From assembly GCA_030615715.1 (NCBI GenBank), contig JAUWYS010000012.1, positions 1 through 7,897 of the forward strand: 7,897 nucleotides of DNA. Reading direction: 5' to 3'. Positions 1 through 6,148 of this stretch are shown here, piece by piece. How positions within the stretch are numbered: position 1 is the first letter of the stretch; every line of letters begins with the position of its first letter. This stretch comes from a bacterium (GTDB taxonomy: Bacteria > Patescibacteriota > Minisyncoccia > Minisyncoccales > CG1-02-41-26). The notes beneath the pieces were generated by a model, which was not told the origin of the DNA, did no database searches, and saw only the letters and a list, made by a program, of their open reading frames with translations. The translations under genes were made by a program, and so were the position numbers.

Positions 1-1
1 T

Positions 2-1315
2 AAAGAAACAAAGGTAGAAAAGGTAATCGTGGTAAAGAGAACGGGCAATGAAATACCCTGGCAGGACGGCCGAGACCTTTGGTGGACTGATTTGGTTAGA
101 AATGAAAGCGACCAATGCCAGCCCGAAATAATGGACTCGGAGGACTTGCTGTTTATTTTATATACTTCGGGAAGCACCGGTAAGCCCAAGGGAACAATAC
201 ACACTTGCGGTGGCTATGCTGTTCAGGCAAAATTTACCGGCAAATGGATATTTGACTGGCGGGAAGAGGATGTTTTTTGGTCAATGGCTGATATTGGCTG
301 GATTACCGGGCATACCTACAGCTGCTACGCCCCCTTATTAAATGGCATAACTTTTTTGATTTTTGAAGGAGCGCCCGATTGGCCCGAGCCCGATAGATGG
401 TGTCAGATTATTGATAAACATCAAGTGACCGTTTTTTACACTGCTCCAACCGCTATCCGAATGTTTGAGAAATACGGGGCGGATTTTCTAAAGAAACATA
501 AGTTAGACAGTTTGAGGATATTAGGGTCGGTTGGTGAGATATTTGATGAAGCTGCCTGGTATTGGTACTTTGAAGAAGTGGGGCGGGGGAGATGCCCCAT
601 AGTTGATACTTGGTGGCAAACAGAAACAGGTGGAATTTTAATTAGCTCTCTACCAGGTATAGGACCCTTCAAGCCCTCCTTCATTGGTTTGCCCTTCCCG
701 GGTGTTAAGGTTGATATTTTAGATAAAAAAGGAAAGTCCTTGGGGCCAGGTAAGGAGGGGAATTTGGTTGTTTTACCACCTTTTGCTCCAGGATTTTTAC
801 GGGGAATCTATAAAAATCCAGAAAAATATTTGGAAACCTATTGGAGTCAATATGGCAAAGAAATTTATTTTACTTCAGACGCTGCCTATGAAGACAAAGC
901 GGGGCTGATAAGAATTGTTGGTAGAGTGGATGACGTCATTAAAGTAGCTGGCCATCGCGTAACCATTGGAGAGTTGGAGAGTGCCATTGCTTTACACGAA
1001 GACATCACCGAGTGCGCGGTGGTGGGAAAGCCAGACGAAATCAAGGGAGAGGTGCCCATAGCTTTTGTGGTTTCCAAAAAAACAGAAAAAACAATTGAAC
1101 AATTAAAAAAAGAGGTGGTGGAACAGGTTAGAAAAGAAATAGGACCGATTGTCCTACCCCAAGAAGTTTATTTGGTTGAAGATTTACCCAAGACCCGTAG
1201 CGGAAAAATTATGAGGAGAATCCTGAAAAAGTTATTTACCGGAGAGGAGCTTGGCGATTTATCTACTTTGGCTAATCCTCAAAGTGTTGAAAAGATTAAG
1301 GAAATAATTGGGTAA
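2..1315 (+). CDS. acsA: Acetyl-CoA synthetase, AMP-forming (5' end cut by window)
   Basis: Makes acetyl-CoA from acetate, ATP and CoA through an acetyl-adenylate, releasing AMP and PPi, in the cytoplasm. The frame is open back to base 2, so the GTG at 29 is internal. About 437 residues remain of a family length near 650. Counting from the GTG codon: P-loop YTSGSTGKPKG at 45-55, WITGH at 91-95, SVGE at 167-170, DTWWQTETGG at 193-202, SDAA at 283-286, GR at 298-299, AGHR at 307-310, and the C-terminal PKTRSGK whose lysine (393) matches the catalytic, acetylation-controlled Lys609 of Salmonella Acs. By eye alignment the Salmonella acetate-pocket positions Val310, Thr311, Val386 and Trp414 correspond to Ile92, Thr93, Val168 and Trp196. 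The tryptophan supports a small acid as substrate. Two family positions differ: GEP is GEI and the GDGA motif is SDAA. The acid substrate is inferred; the family call is very secure. Confidence 0.97.
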   Translation, partial: KETKVEKVIVVKRTGNEIPWQDGRDLWWTDLVRNESDQCQPEIMDSEDLLFILYTSGSTGKPKGTIHTCGGYAVQAKFTGKWIFDWREEDVFWSMADIGWITGHTYSCYAPLLNGITFLIFEGAPDWPEPDRWCQIIDKHQVTVFYTAPTAIRMFEKYGADFLKKHKLDSLRILGSVGEIFDEAAWYWYFEEVGRGRCPIVDTWWQTETGGILISSLPGIGPFKPSFIGLPFPGVKVDILDKKGKSLGPGKEGNLVVLPPFAPGFLRGIYKNPEKYLETYWSQYGKEIYFTSDAAYEDKAGLIRIVGRVDDVIKVAGHRVTIGELESAIALHEDITECAVVGKPDEIKGEVPIAFVVSKKTEKTIEQLKKEVVEQVRKEIGPIVLPQEVYLVEDLPKTRSGKIMRRILKKLFTGEELGDLSTLANPQSVEKIKEIIG

Positions 1316-1319
1316 AAAT

Positions 1320-1859
1320 ATGAGGCAAAAAGGGTTTACGCTGCTTGAGCTTTTGGTGGTGATTGCCGTTATCGGAATTTTGGCCGGTACCATAATTTCA
1401 ACCTCCATCAGAGGAACGCTTCAGGCCAGAGATACCAGAAGAATCCAGGAACTCTATCAGATTGTCCATGGTTTGCAGCTTTATTACTCAACCTACGGAC
1501 AATACCCAGACAATACGGACTCTGGAGATATTGATTGTTGGGGGGATTGGGATGCTGGAAATATAGTTAACGGGGAAGCCGATTCCTTTATTAAACCATT
1601 AAGCGATGAAGAATTTTTACTGGTGACTCCCAAGGAATGGCGAGACATCAAAGATGGTGGGGGGTCTCAATGTATTTATCGCTATCTGAGAGTGACCGAC
1701 CCTTGCTGTGGCTGCTCGGGCACTTACGCAGTTTTGTATGGAGCTTGCGAAGCCGGCAACTGTCCGGTTAACGAAAGACCGACTTGTTGTACTTGTTGGG
1801 ATGAAGGGGCTGGCGACAATGACCCTTATGATATTGCTATTTTTTTGAGGGAGAGATAA
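1320..1859 (+). CDS. Type IV pilin-like (prepilin) protein, cysteine-rich
   Basis: Small exported filament subunit or pseudopilin of 179 residues. The class III leader is visible: MRQKG, then Phe +1, Glu +5 and a hydrophobic stretch to about residue 30. A prepilin peptidase would cut after Gly5. An amphipathic helix follows (about 31-58), with RDTRRIQ and YYSTYGQYP, a pattern common in small CPR pilins. The globular part holds ten cysteines (73, 118, 129, 130, 132, 143, 148, 156, 157, 159), nine of them within 42 residues, which suggests disulfides or a metal site. I chose ATG 1320, four bases after the acs stop; a TTG at 1308 adds four residues and would overlap acs. No strong Shine-Dalgarno is visible at a good distance, so translation may be coupled to acs. 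No pilus ATPase, platform protein or prepilin peptidase is present here. The role (adhesion, DNA uptake or secretion) cannot be told. Confidence 0.87.
   Translation: MRQKGFTLLELLVVIAVIGILAGTIISTSIRGTLQARDTRRIQELYQIVHGLQLYYSTYGQYPDNTDSGDIDCWGDWDAGNIVNGEADSFIKPLSDEEFLLVTPKEWRDIKDGGGSQCIYRYLRVTDPCCGCSGTYAVLYGACEAGNCPVNERPTCCTCWDEGAGDNDPYDIAIFLRER
1847..1855 (+). promoter_or_regulatory. Ribosome binding site for ppsA
   Basis: The purine run GAGGGAGAG sits inside the last codons of the pilin gene and ends 7 bases before ATG 1863. It is the clearest Shine-Dalgarno-like sequence in the window and supports that start codon for phosphoenolpyruvate synthase. Confidence 0.65.
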
Positions 1860-1862
1860 ATT

Positions 1863-4241
1863 ATGAAAAAATCTCAAAAATATATTCTGTGGTTTAAGGA
1901 AATTTCCTCCAAGGATATTCGTTTGGTGGGAGGGAAAAATGCCTCTCTGGGAGAGATGCTCTCAAAATTGGGCAGGAAAAGGGTAAATATTCCTGATGGT
2001 TTCAGTTTAACCTCAAGGGCTTTTTGGTATTTCTTGAAGGAAAACAAGATTGATAAGAAGTTAAAAGAGATTTTTAAGAAATTTAACCCAAGAAGTCTAA
2101 AAAGCTTACAAGAAACAGGCCGGGCAGCCAGAAACCTTATTTTAAAAGCGGAGTTCCCGGAGGATTTGAAGCGAGAAATTGAGAGGGCGTATAAAAAATT
2201 GAGCAGGAAATATCAGGAGGAAAACACTGATGTAGCGGTAAGGTCCTCTGGGGTAGCAGAAGATGCCCCGACCATGTCCTTTGCTGGTCAATTTGAGACT
2301 TTTTTAAATATTTCTGGGGAAGCTAATTTATTGATAGCAATAAAAAAATGCTTAGCTTCCACTTTTAATGACCGGGTGATTGCTTATCGAGAAGAAAAGA
2401 AAGTTCCCCATTTAAAATTCGCCCTTTCGGTTGGCGTTCAAAAAATGGCAAGAAGCGATTTGGCATCTTCCGGGGTGATGTTCACCTTAGATACCGAGAC
2501 GGGCTTTGACAAGGTAGTTTTGATAAATTCAATTTATGGGATAGGGGAGATGGTTGTTAAAGGAAAGATTACCCCTGATGAATTTTATATTTTCAAGCCA
2601 ACTTTAAAACAGGGATACCGGTCAATCATTCTAAAAAACTTAGGAAGAAAGACAAGAAAATATGTCTATCATAAAAAAGGAGGATTGAAAGAAGTAAATG
2701 TTCCTTCTTCAAAGCAGCTTAAGTTTTCTTTGGTTGATGATGAGATTTTGACTCTGGCTCGCTGGGGTTCCGCAATTGAAGAGCTTTATAAGATTCCTCA
2801 AGATATTGAGTGGGCCAAAGATGGAAAAACCGGAGAGCTCTTTATTACTCAATCAAGACCAGAAACCGTCCACGCCCTCAAAAAAAGTAGGGTTTTTGAG
2901 GAATACCAGATAAGAACGAAAAAGCCGCCTCTGTTAAGGGGCACGGCCATCGGCGATAAAATCGGCTTTGGCAAAGTTCATTTAATTGCTGATGTTTCCA
3001 AAATTTCCCAATTCAAAAAAGGAGAAGTTTTGGTAACCAAAATGACTGACCCCGATTGGCTTCCGATAATGAGAAATTGCTCAGCCATTGTTACTGATGA
3101 AGGAGGCAAGACCTGCCACAGTGCAATAGTGAGTCGCGAATTGGGTATCCCTTGTATTGTAGGCACCGAAAAAGCAACCCAAATTTTAAAAACTGGAAAG
3201 CTGGTAACCGTTGATTGCACCCTAGGATTAAATGGAAGAATTTATTTAGGAAAAGTTCCATTCAAAATAAAAAGATATGACTTAAAGAAAATTCCGAAAT
3301 TAAAAACAAAGATAATGATAAACATTGGTGCGCCAGAGATTGCTTTCAAGACCTCGTTTTTGCCAAATGATGGAGTGGGTTTGGCCAGAGAGGAATTTAT
3401 CATTGCTGAGAAGATAAGAGTTCATCCTTTGGCGCTTTACCACTACAAAAAATTAAAAAATAAATCTATCAAAAAGAGCATTGAAAGAATAACCATTGAA
3501 CACAAAGACAAGAAAGAGTATTTCCGCAAAGAGTTGGCTGAGGGGATTGCTCAAATTGCCGCTGCTTTTTATCCCAAAGAGGTGATTGTCAGATTTTCTG
3601 ATTTCAAAACCAATGAATATCGCCAATTAATTGGAGGAGAATTATTTGAACCAAAAGATGAAGCCAATCCTATGTTGGGTTGGCGAGGGGCTTCCCGGTA
3701 TTATGATGAAAAATTCAAACCTGCCTTCTTGATGGAATGTCAAGCCATCAAAAGGGTTCGCGACGTTTTTGGTCTGAAAAATGTAAAATTGATGGTACCC
3801 TTTTGCCGAACGGTTGAAGAAGGGAAAAAAGTTCTGAATTTAATGAAAAAAGCCGGATTAGAGAGGGGAAAAAATGGACTTGAGGTCTATGTGATGGCTG
3901 AAATTCCTTCCAATGTGATTTTAGCCGAAGAATTTTTGAAGATATTCGATGGAGTTAGCATAGGAAGCAATGACCTCACCCAACTCTCGTTGGGTATTGA
4001 CCGCGACAATGCCTATTTACAAAAGATTGGTGACGAGAGAAATGAAGCCATCAAAAAGATGATTTCAAAAATTATCCGACTTTGTAAAATGAAAAGGAAA
4101 TACTGTGGAATTTGCGGCGATGCTCCTTCTTCACTTCCCGATTTCGCTAAATTTTTAATGGATTGTAAAATTCCCTCAATGTCGTTATCACCAGACGCCG
4201 TAATAAAAACAATTTTAAACTTAGCTAAACTAAAAAGATGA
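1863..4241 (+). CDS. ppsA: Phosphoenolpyruvate synthase (pyruvate, water dikinase)
   Basis: Converts pyruvate, ATP and water to PEP, AMP and phosphate, the entry step of gluconeogenesis from pyruvate. It has 792 residues, the same length as the E. coli enzyme, and all three domains look intact. The N-terminal ATP-grasp domain (about 1-340) shows GGKNASLGEM at 23-32, AVRSSGVAEDAP at 125-136 and QSRPE at 330-334. The swivelling phosphohistidine domain (about 360-460) shows GGKTCHSAI, with His419 as the phosphate carrier. The C-terminal PEP/pyruvate barrel (about 485-790) shows GVGLAREEF, RFSDFKTNEY, NPMLGWRG, AEIPSN and GSNDLTQLSLG, and ends with GICGDAP, whose Cys751 is the likely proton donor. 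It begins three bases after the pilin stop and its TGA overlaps the next start by four bases (ATGA). It may work with the upstream acetyl-CoA synthetase in acetate-to-sugar flux. No regulatory kinase/phosphatase (PpsR) is seen here. Confidence 0.97.
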   Translation: MKKSQKYILWFKEISSKDIRLVGGKNASLGEMLSKLGRKRVNIPDGFSLTSRAFWYFLKENKIDKKLKEIFKKFNPRSLKSLQETGRAARNLILKAEFPEDLKREIERAYKKLSRKYQEENTDVAVRSSGVAEDAPTMSFAGQFETFLNISGEANLLIAIKKCLASTFNDRVIAYREEKKVPHLKFALSVGVQKMARSDLASSGVMFTLDTETGFDKVVLINSIYGIGEMVVKGKITPDEFYIFKPTLKQGYRSIILKNLGRKTRKYVYHKKGGLKEVNVPSSKQLKFSLVDDEILTLARWGSAIEELYKIPQDIEWAKDGKTGELFITQSRPETVHALKKSRVFEEYQIRTKKPPLLRGTAIGDKIGFGKVHLIADVSKISQFKKGEVLVTKMTDPDWLPIMRNCSAIVTDEGGKTCHSAIVSRELGIPCIVGTEKATQILKTGKLVTVDCTLGLNGRIYLGKVPFKIKRYDLKKIPKLKTKIMINIGAPEIAFKTSFLPNDGVGLAREEFIIAEKIRVHPLALYHYKKLKNKSIKKSIERITIEHKDKKEYFRKELAEGIAQIAAAFYPKEVIVRFSDFKTNEYRQLIGGELFEPKDEANPMLGWRGASRYYDEKFKPAFLMECQAIKRVRDVFGLKNVKLMVPFCRTVEEGKKVLNLMKKAGLERGKNGLEVYVMAEIPSNVILAEEFLKIFDGVSIGSNDLTQLSLGIDRDNAYLQKIGDERNEAIKKMISKIIRLCKMKRKYCGICGDAPSSLPDFAKFLMDCKIPSMSLSPDAVIKTILNLAKLKR
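4238..4241 (+). other. ATGA stop/start overlap, ppsA to PfkB kinase
   Basis: The TGA of ppsA (4239-4241) shares bases with the kinase ATG (4238-4240). Upstream there is only a weak purine run (AAAAAG), so re-initiation by the terminating ribosome is the likely route to translation. Confidence 0.75.
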
Positions 4242-5233
4242 AATACGATATCATAACATTTGGGTCGGCGACCAGGGATAGTTTTTTGAGATTGAAAAAA
4301 GAGAATTATCGAATCCTGGAAGAAAGAGAAGCACAGGAAGGCAAATCTCTTTGTTTTCCCTTGGGAGCGAAAATATTTATTGAGAATCTACAGGTGGCTA
4401 GTGGTGGAGGAGCTACCAACACAGCCGCCACTTTCAGCAATCAGGGATTTAAGGTGGCTTGTTGCAGTAAGGTGAGCAATGATAAGAGGGGAGAGGCATT
4501 GATTGAGGAACTGAAAAAATTTAAGGTGGAAACCCGGTTTATTAAAAAAGATAAAAAATATCCTACCGCTTACTCGGTTATCCTTTCCTCTCCCATTGGG
4601 GAAAGAACGATTTTACTTTATCGGGGAGCTTGCCATTTTATGGACGGGACAGATATTCCCTGGGAAAAGTTGACCAAGGTTAACTGGTTTTATTTGGCGC
4701 CTTTAAGCGAAAAATCAACCCAGCTTTTTGGACCTTTGGTAAAATTTGCCAGAGAGCATAAGATAAAGGTGGCTGCCAACCCAGGGTCGGGACAGCTGAA
4801 TTTAGGAGAAGAGATTTTGAAGCCAATTCTTTCCCAGGTTGATATTCTAATCTTAAATAAAGAGGAAGCGGCTCTCTTAACAAAAATTCCCTCACAAAAC
4901 CAAGAGATGATGATTAAAAAATTGAATTCTCTTACTGGAGGTATGGTGGTGGTGACCAAAGGCAGGGAGGGTTCAGTGGTTTCTGATGGTAAATATGTTT
5001 TTGAGGCAGGAGCTCCCTCGATTTTACCCCTTGAAAAAACCGGAGCTGGAGATGCTTATGGAAGCGGGTTTTTGAGTGGACTTTTGGAAAAAAATGATAT
5101 AAGATATGCTATTCAATTGGCAACTGCTAATGCGACAAGCTGTATTCAGAAAGTCGGAGCCAAAAATGGCTTGTTGAAAAAAGGCCAATGGGGCTCATGG
5201 CCCAAAGTGAAAGTAGAGAAGAAACCGTTATGA
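4238..5233 (+). CDS. PfkB-family carbohydrate/nucleoside kinase
   Basis: ATP-dependent sugar or nucleoside kinase of the ribokinase/PfkB fold, 331 residues, cytoplasmic. Visible motifs are the first strand DIITFGSATRDSF (4-16), the substrate-loop signature ASGGGATNTA (54-63, PfkB signature 1), NKEEA (207-211) after the strand DILIL, VVVTKGREGS (237-246), and the anion-hole/catalytic signature KTGAGDAYGSGF (267-278, signature 2) with Asp272 as the likely base. An insertion of about 20 residues (27-48, ending LCFPLGAKI) separates the first strand from the GGG loop. The start overlaps the ppsA stop as ATGA, and the gene's own TGA overlaps the ferredoxin ATG in the same way, which argues for coupled translation. 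The substrate cannot be read from sequence. Ribose, a ribose phosphate, fructose or a nucleoside such as adenosine are all possible. Family call secure, substrate unknown. Confidence 0.92.
   Translation: MKYDIITFGSATRDSFLRLKKENYRILEEREAQEGKSLCFPLGAKIFIENLQVASGGGATNTAATFSNQGFKVACCSKVSNDKRGEALIEELKKFKVETRFIKKDKKYPTAYSVILSSPIGERTILLYRGACHFMDGTDIPWEKLTKVNWFYLAPLSEKSTQLFGPLVKFAREHKIKVAANPGSGQLNLGEEILKPILSQVDILILNKEEAALLTKIPSQNQEMMIKKLNSLTGGMVVVTKGREGSVVSDGKYVFEAGAPSILPLEKTGAGDAYGSGFLSGLLEKNDIRYAIQLATANATSCIQKVGAKNGLLKKGQWGSWPKVKVEKKPL
5230..5233 (+). other. ATGA stop/start overlap, PfkB kinase to ferredoxin
   Basis: The kinase TGA (5231-5233) overlaps the ferredoxin ATG (5230-5232). AGAGAAG at 5215-5221 lies at a usable Shine-Dalgarno distance. 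This supports a joint transcript and fixes the ferredoxin start. Confidence 0.75.
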
Positions 5234-5448
5234 AAATAATTCACGAGAAAGCAAAATGTATTGGTTGTGGAAGTTGTGTTAGTTTATGTCCCAAATATTT
5301 TGAGATGAAAGAGGAGGGAAAAGCCCATTTGAAGGGCTCTGAAAAGGATTCTAAAACAGAGGTGGAAACACTTGAGGTTTCAGACCCTGGCTGTGCCAAA
5401 GAAGCAGTTGAGGTCTGCCCCGTACAAATTATTAAAATTAAAGAGTAG
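5230..5448 (+). CDS. [4Fe-4S] ferredoxin, single cluster (Thermotoga-type)
   Basis: Small soluble electron carrier of 72 residues. Cysteines 10, 13 and 16 (CIGCGSC), with Cys63 in VCP near the C-terminus, are the expected four ligands of one [4Fe-4S] cluster. Cys20 and Cys55 take the places of the extra pair that forms a disulfide in Thermotoga maritima ferredoxin. The protein shares that family's CAKEA..CP ending, but its middle section (about 30-50) is roughly 12 residues longer. I chose ATG 5230 because it overlaps the kinase stop as ATGA, has AGAGAAG 8 bases upstream, and starts the protein directly before the conserved part. ATG 5188 would add 14 unconserved residues inside the kinase gene. 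The partner enzyme is not in the window. Such ferredoxins commonly serve pyruvate or other 2-oxoacid oxidoreductases, which would fit the acetyl-CoA and pyruvate enzymes upstream (inference). Confidence 0.93.
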   Translation: MKIIHEKAKCIGCGSCVSLCPKYFEMKEEGKAHLKGSEKDSKTEVETLEVSDPGCAKEAVEVCPVQIIKIKE

Positions 5449-5450
5449 AC

Positions 5451-6134
5451 ATGCTAAGTCTTAAGGCTAAAATTAGAGAAAAAGTTGGCAAAGGATTGAA
5501 AGAGTTGAGGAAAAACAAGGTATTGCCGGCTGTTTTGTATGGGCCGGAAATTAAAAATCTCTCCCTGGAGGTTGACGAGAAAGAGTTTGAAGAAGTTTAC
5601 GGCGAGGCAGGGGAGAGCTCTTTGATTTCTCTTGAGGTTGGTGAAAATCCTCCCAAGAAATGGCAGGTTTTAATCCACCAGACAGCTCGAGACCCTTTGA
5701 AAGGAAAGTTTTTGCACGTTGATTTCTATCATCCATCCTCCCGCAAGGAAGTTGAAGCAGAAATTCCCTTGGTTTTTGAAGGAGAACCCTTGGCTGTCAA
5801 AGACCTGGGTGGCACTTTGGTCAAGGAGATTCAAGTAGTGGAGGTTAAAGGATTGGCTCAGAACCTGCCACGGGAAATTAAAGTGGATGTAGGAGGACTT
5901 AAAACGTTTGAGGATAGAATTTCAATTGGTGATTTAAAGATTCCTGAGGGAATTAAGATTTTAAGAGAGTCCGATGAAATGGTAGCCAATGTTGCTCCAC
6001 CAGTGGAGGAAGAAGAGGAAGAAGTAGTAGCCGAAGAAGCCGAGAAGGAAAAGGAAGAGAAGGCAGAGGAAGAAGAGAAACCAGCAGAAGAGGGAAAGAG
6101 GGAAGAGATAAAAAAAGAGAAAACCGAGAAATAA
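5451..6134 (+). CDS. rplY: 50S ribosomal protein L25, Ctc/TL5 form with acidic tail
   Basis: Binds 5S rRNA in the central protuberance of the large subunit. It has 227 residues. The N-terminal L25 beta domain (about 1-93) contains REKVGKGLKELRK, LPAVLYG and RDPLKGKFLHVDFY. The second, TL5-like domain (about 97-183) contains EIPLVFEGE, GGTLV and VDVGGLKTFEDRISIGDLKIPEG, which makes this the two-domain Ctc form rather than the short E. coli form. From about residue 185 to the end is a low-complexity tail with 22 Glu, 9 Lys and 1 Arg in 43 residues, encoded by a long purine tract. The start lies two bases after the ferredoxin stop, with AAAGAG just upstream. L25 is not known to be related to the metabolic genes in front; co-transcription is probably a result of compaction. 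Confidence 0.95.
   Translation: MLSLKAKIREKVGKGLKELRKNKVLPAVLYGPEIKNLSLEVDEKEFEEVYGEAGESSLISLEVGENPPKKWQVLIHQTARDPLKGKFLHVDFYHPSSRKEVEAEIPLVFEGEPLAVKDLGGTLVKEIQVVEVKGLAQNLPREIKVDVGGLKTFEDRISIGDLKIPEGIKILRESDEMVANVAPPVEEEEEEVVAEEAEKEKEEKAEEEEKPAEEGKREEIKKEKTEK
6005..6131 (+). repeat. Purine-rich GAA/GAG low-complexity tract (L25 tail)
   Basis: Nearly uninterrupted GAA, GAG and AAA codons encode the Glu/Lys tail of L25. It is imperfect rather than a strict tandem repeat, but it is prone to length change by slippage or recombination. The apparent leucine-rich open frame on the opposite strand here is a product of this composition. Confidence 0.8.
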
Positions 6135-6148
6135 TTTTCAATTCTTAT

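Noticed and set aside
29..31. GTG as the start codon of the acetyl-CoA synthetase
   Set aside because: The frame is open to base 2 and the preceding residues (KETKVEKVI) continue the family alignment, so the real start is upstream of the window.
1308..1310. TTG as the start of the pilin gene
   Set aside because: It lies inside the acs coding end and adds MGKN before a leader that already fits a prepilin (MRQKG) from ATG 1320.
4680..4959. Two overlapping minus-strand open frames inside the PfkB kinase gene
   Set aside because: Both lie opposite a well-supported conserved gene and their translations resemble no known family; they are shadow frames.
5188..5229. ATG 5188 as the ferredoxin start
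   Set aside because: The added 14 residues are encoded inside the kinase gene and have no ferredoxin character; ATG 5230 has a better ribosome site and an ATGA overlap.
4239..5233. Possible UGA recoding, as in some CPR lineages (Gracilibacteria, Absconditabacteria)
   Set aside because: TGA ends ppsA and the kinase gene exactly at the family ends and overlaps the next ATG each time, and no in-frame TGA interrupts any conserved gene.
5953..6141. Leucine/serine-rich open frame on the minus strand, resembling a membrane peptide
   Set aside because: It is the antisense reading of the GAA/GAG tract that codes for the acidic L25 tail, with no ribosome site and no recognisable protein features.
6135..6148. 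Promoter in the gap between L25 and the transglycosylase gene
   Set aside because: The 14-base AT-rich gap is too short to hold a promoter by itself, and I could not identify convincing -35/-10 elements in the purine tract upstream.
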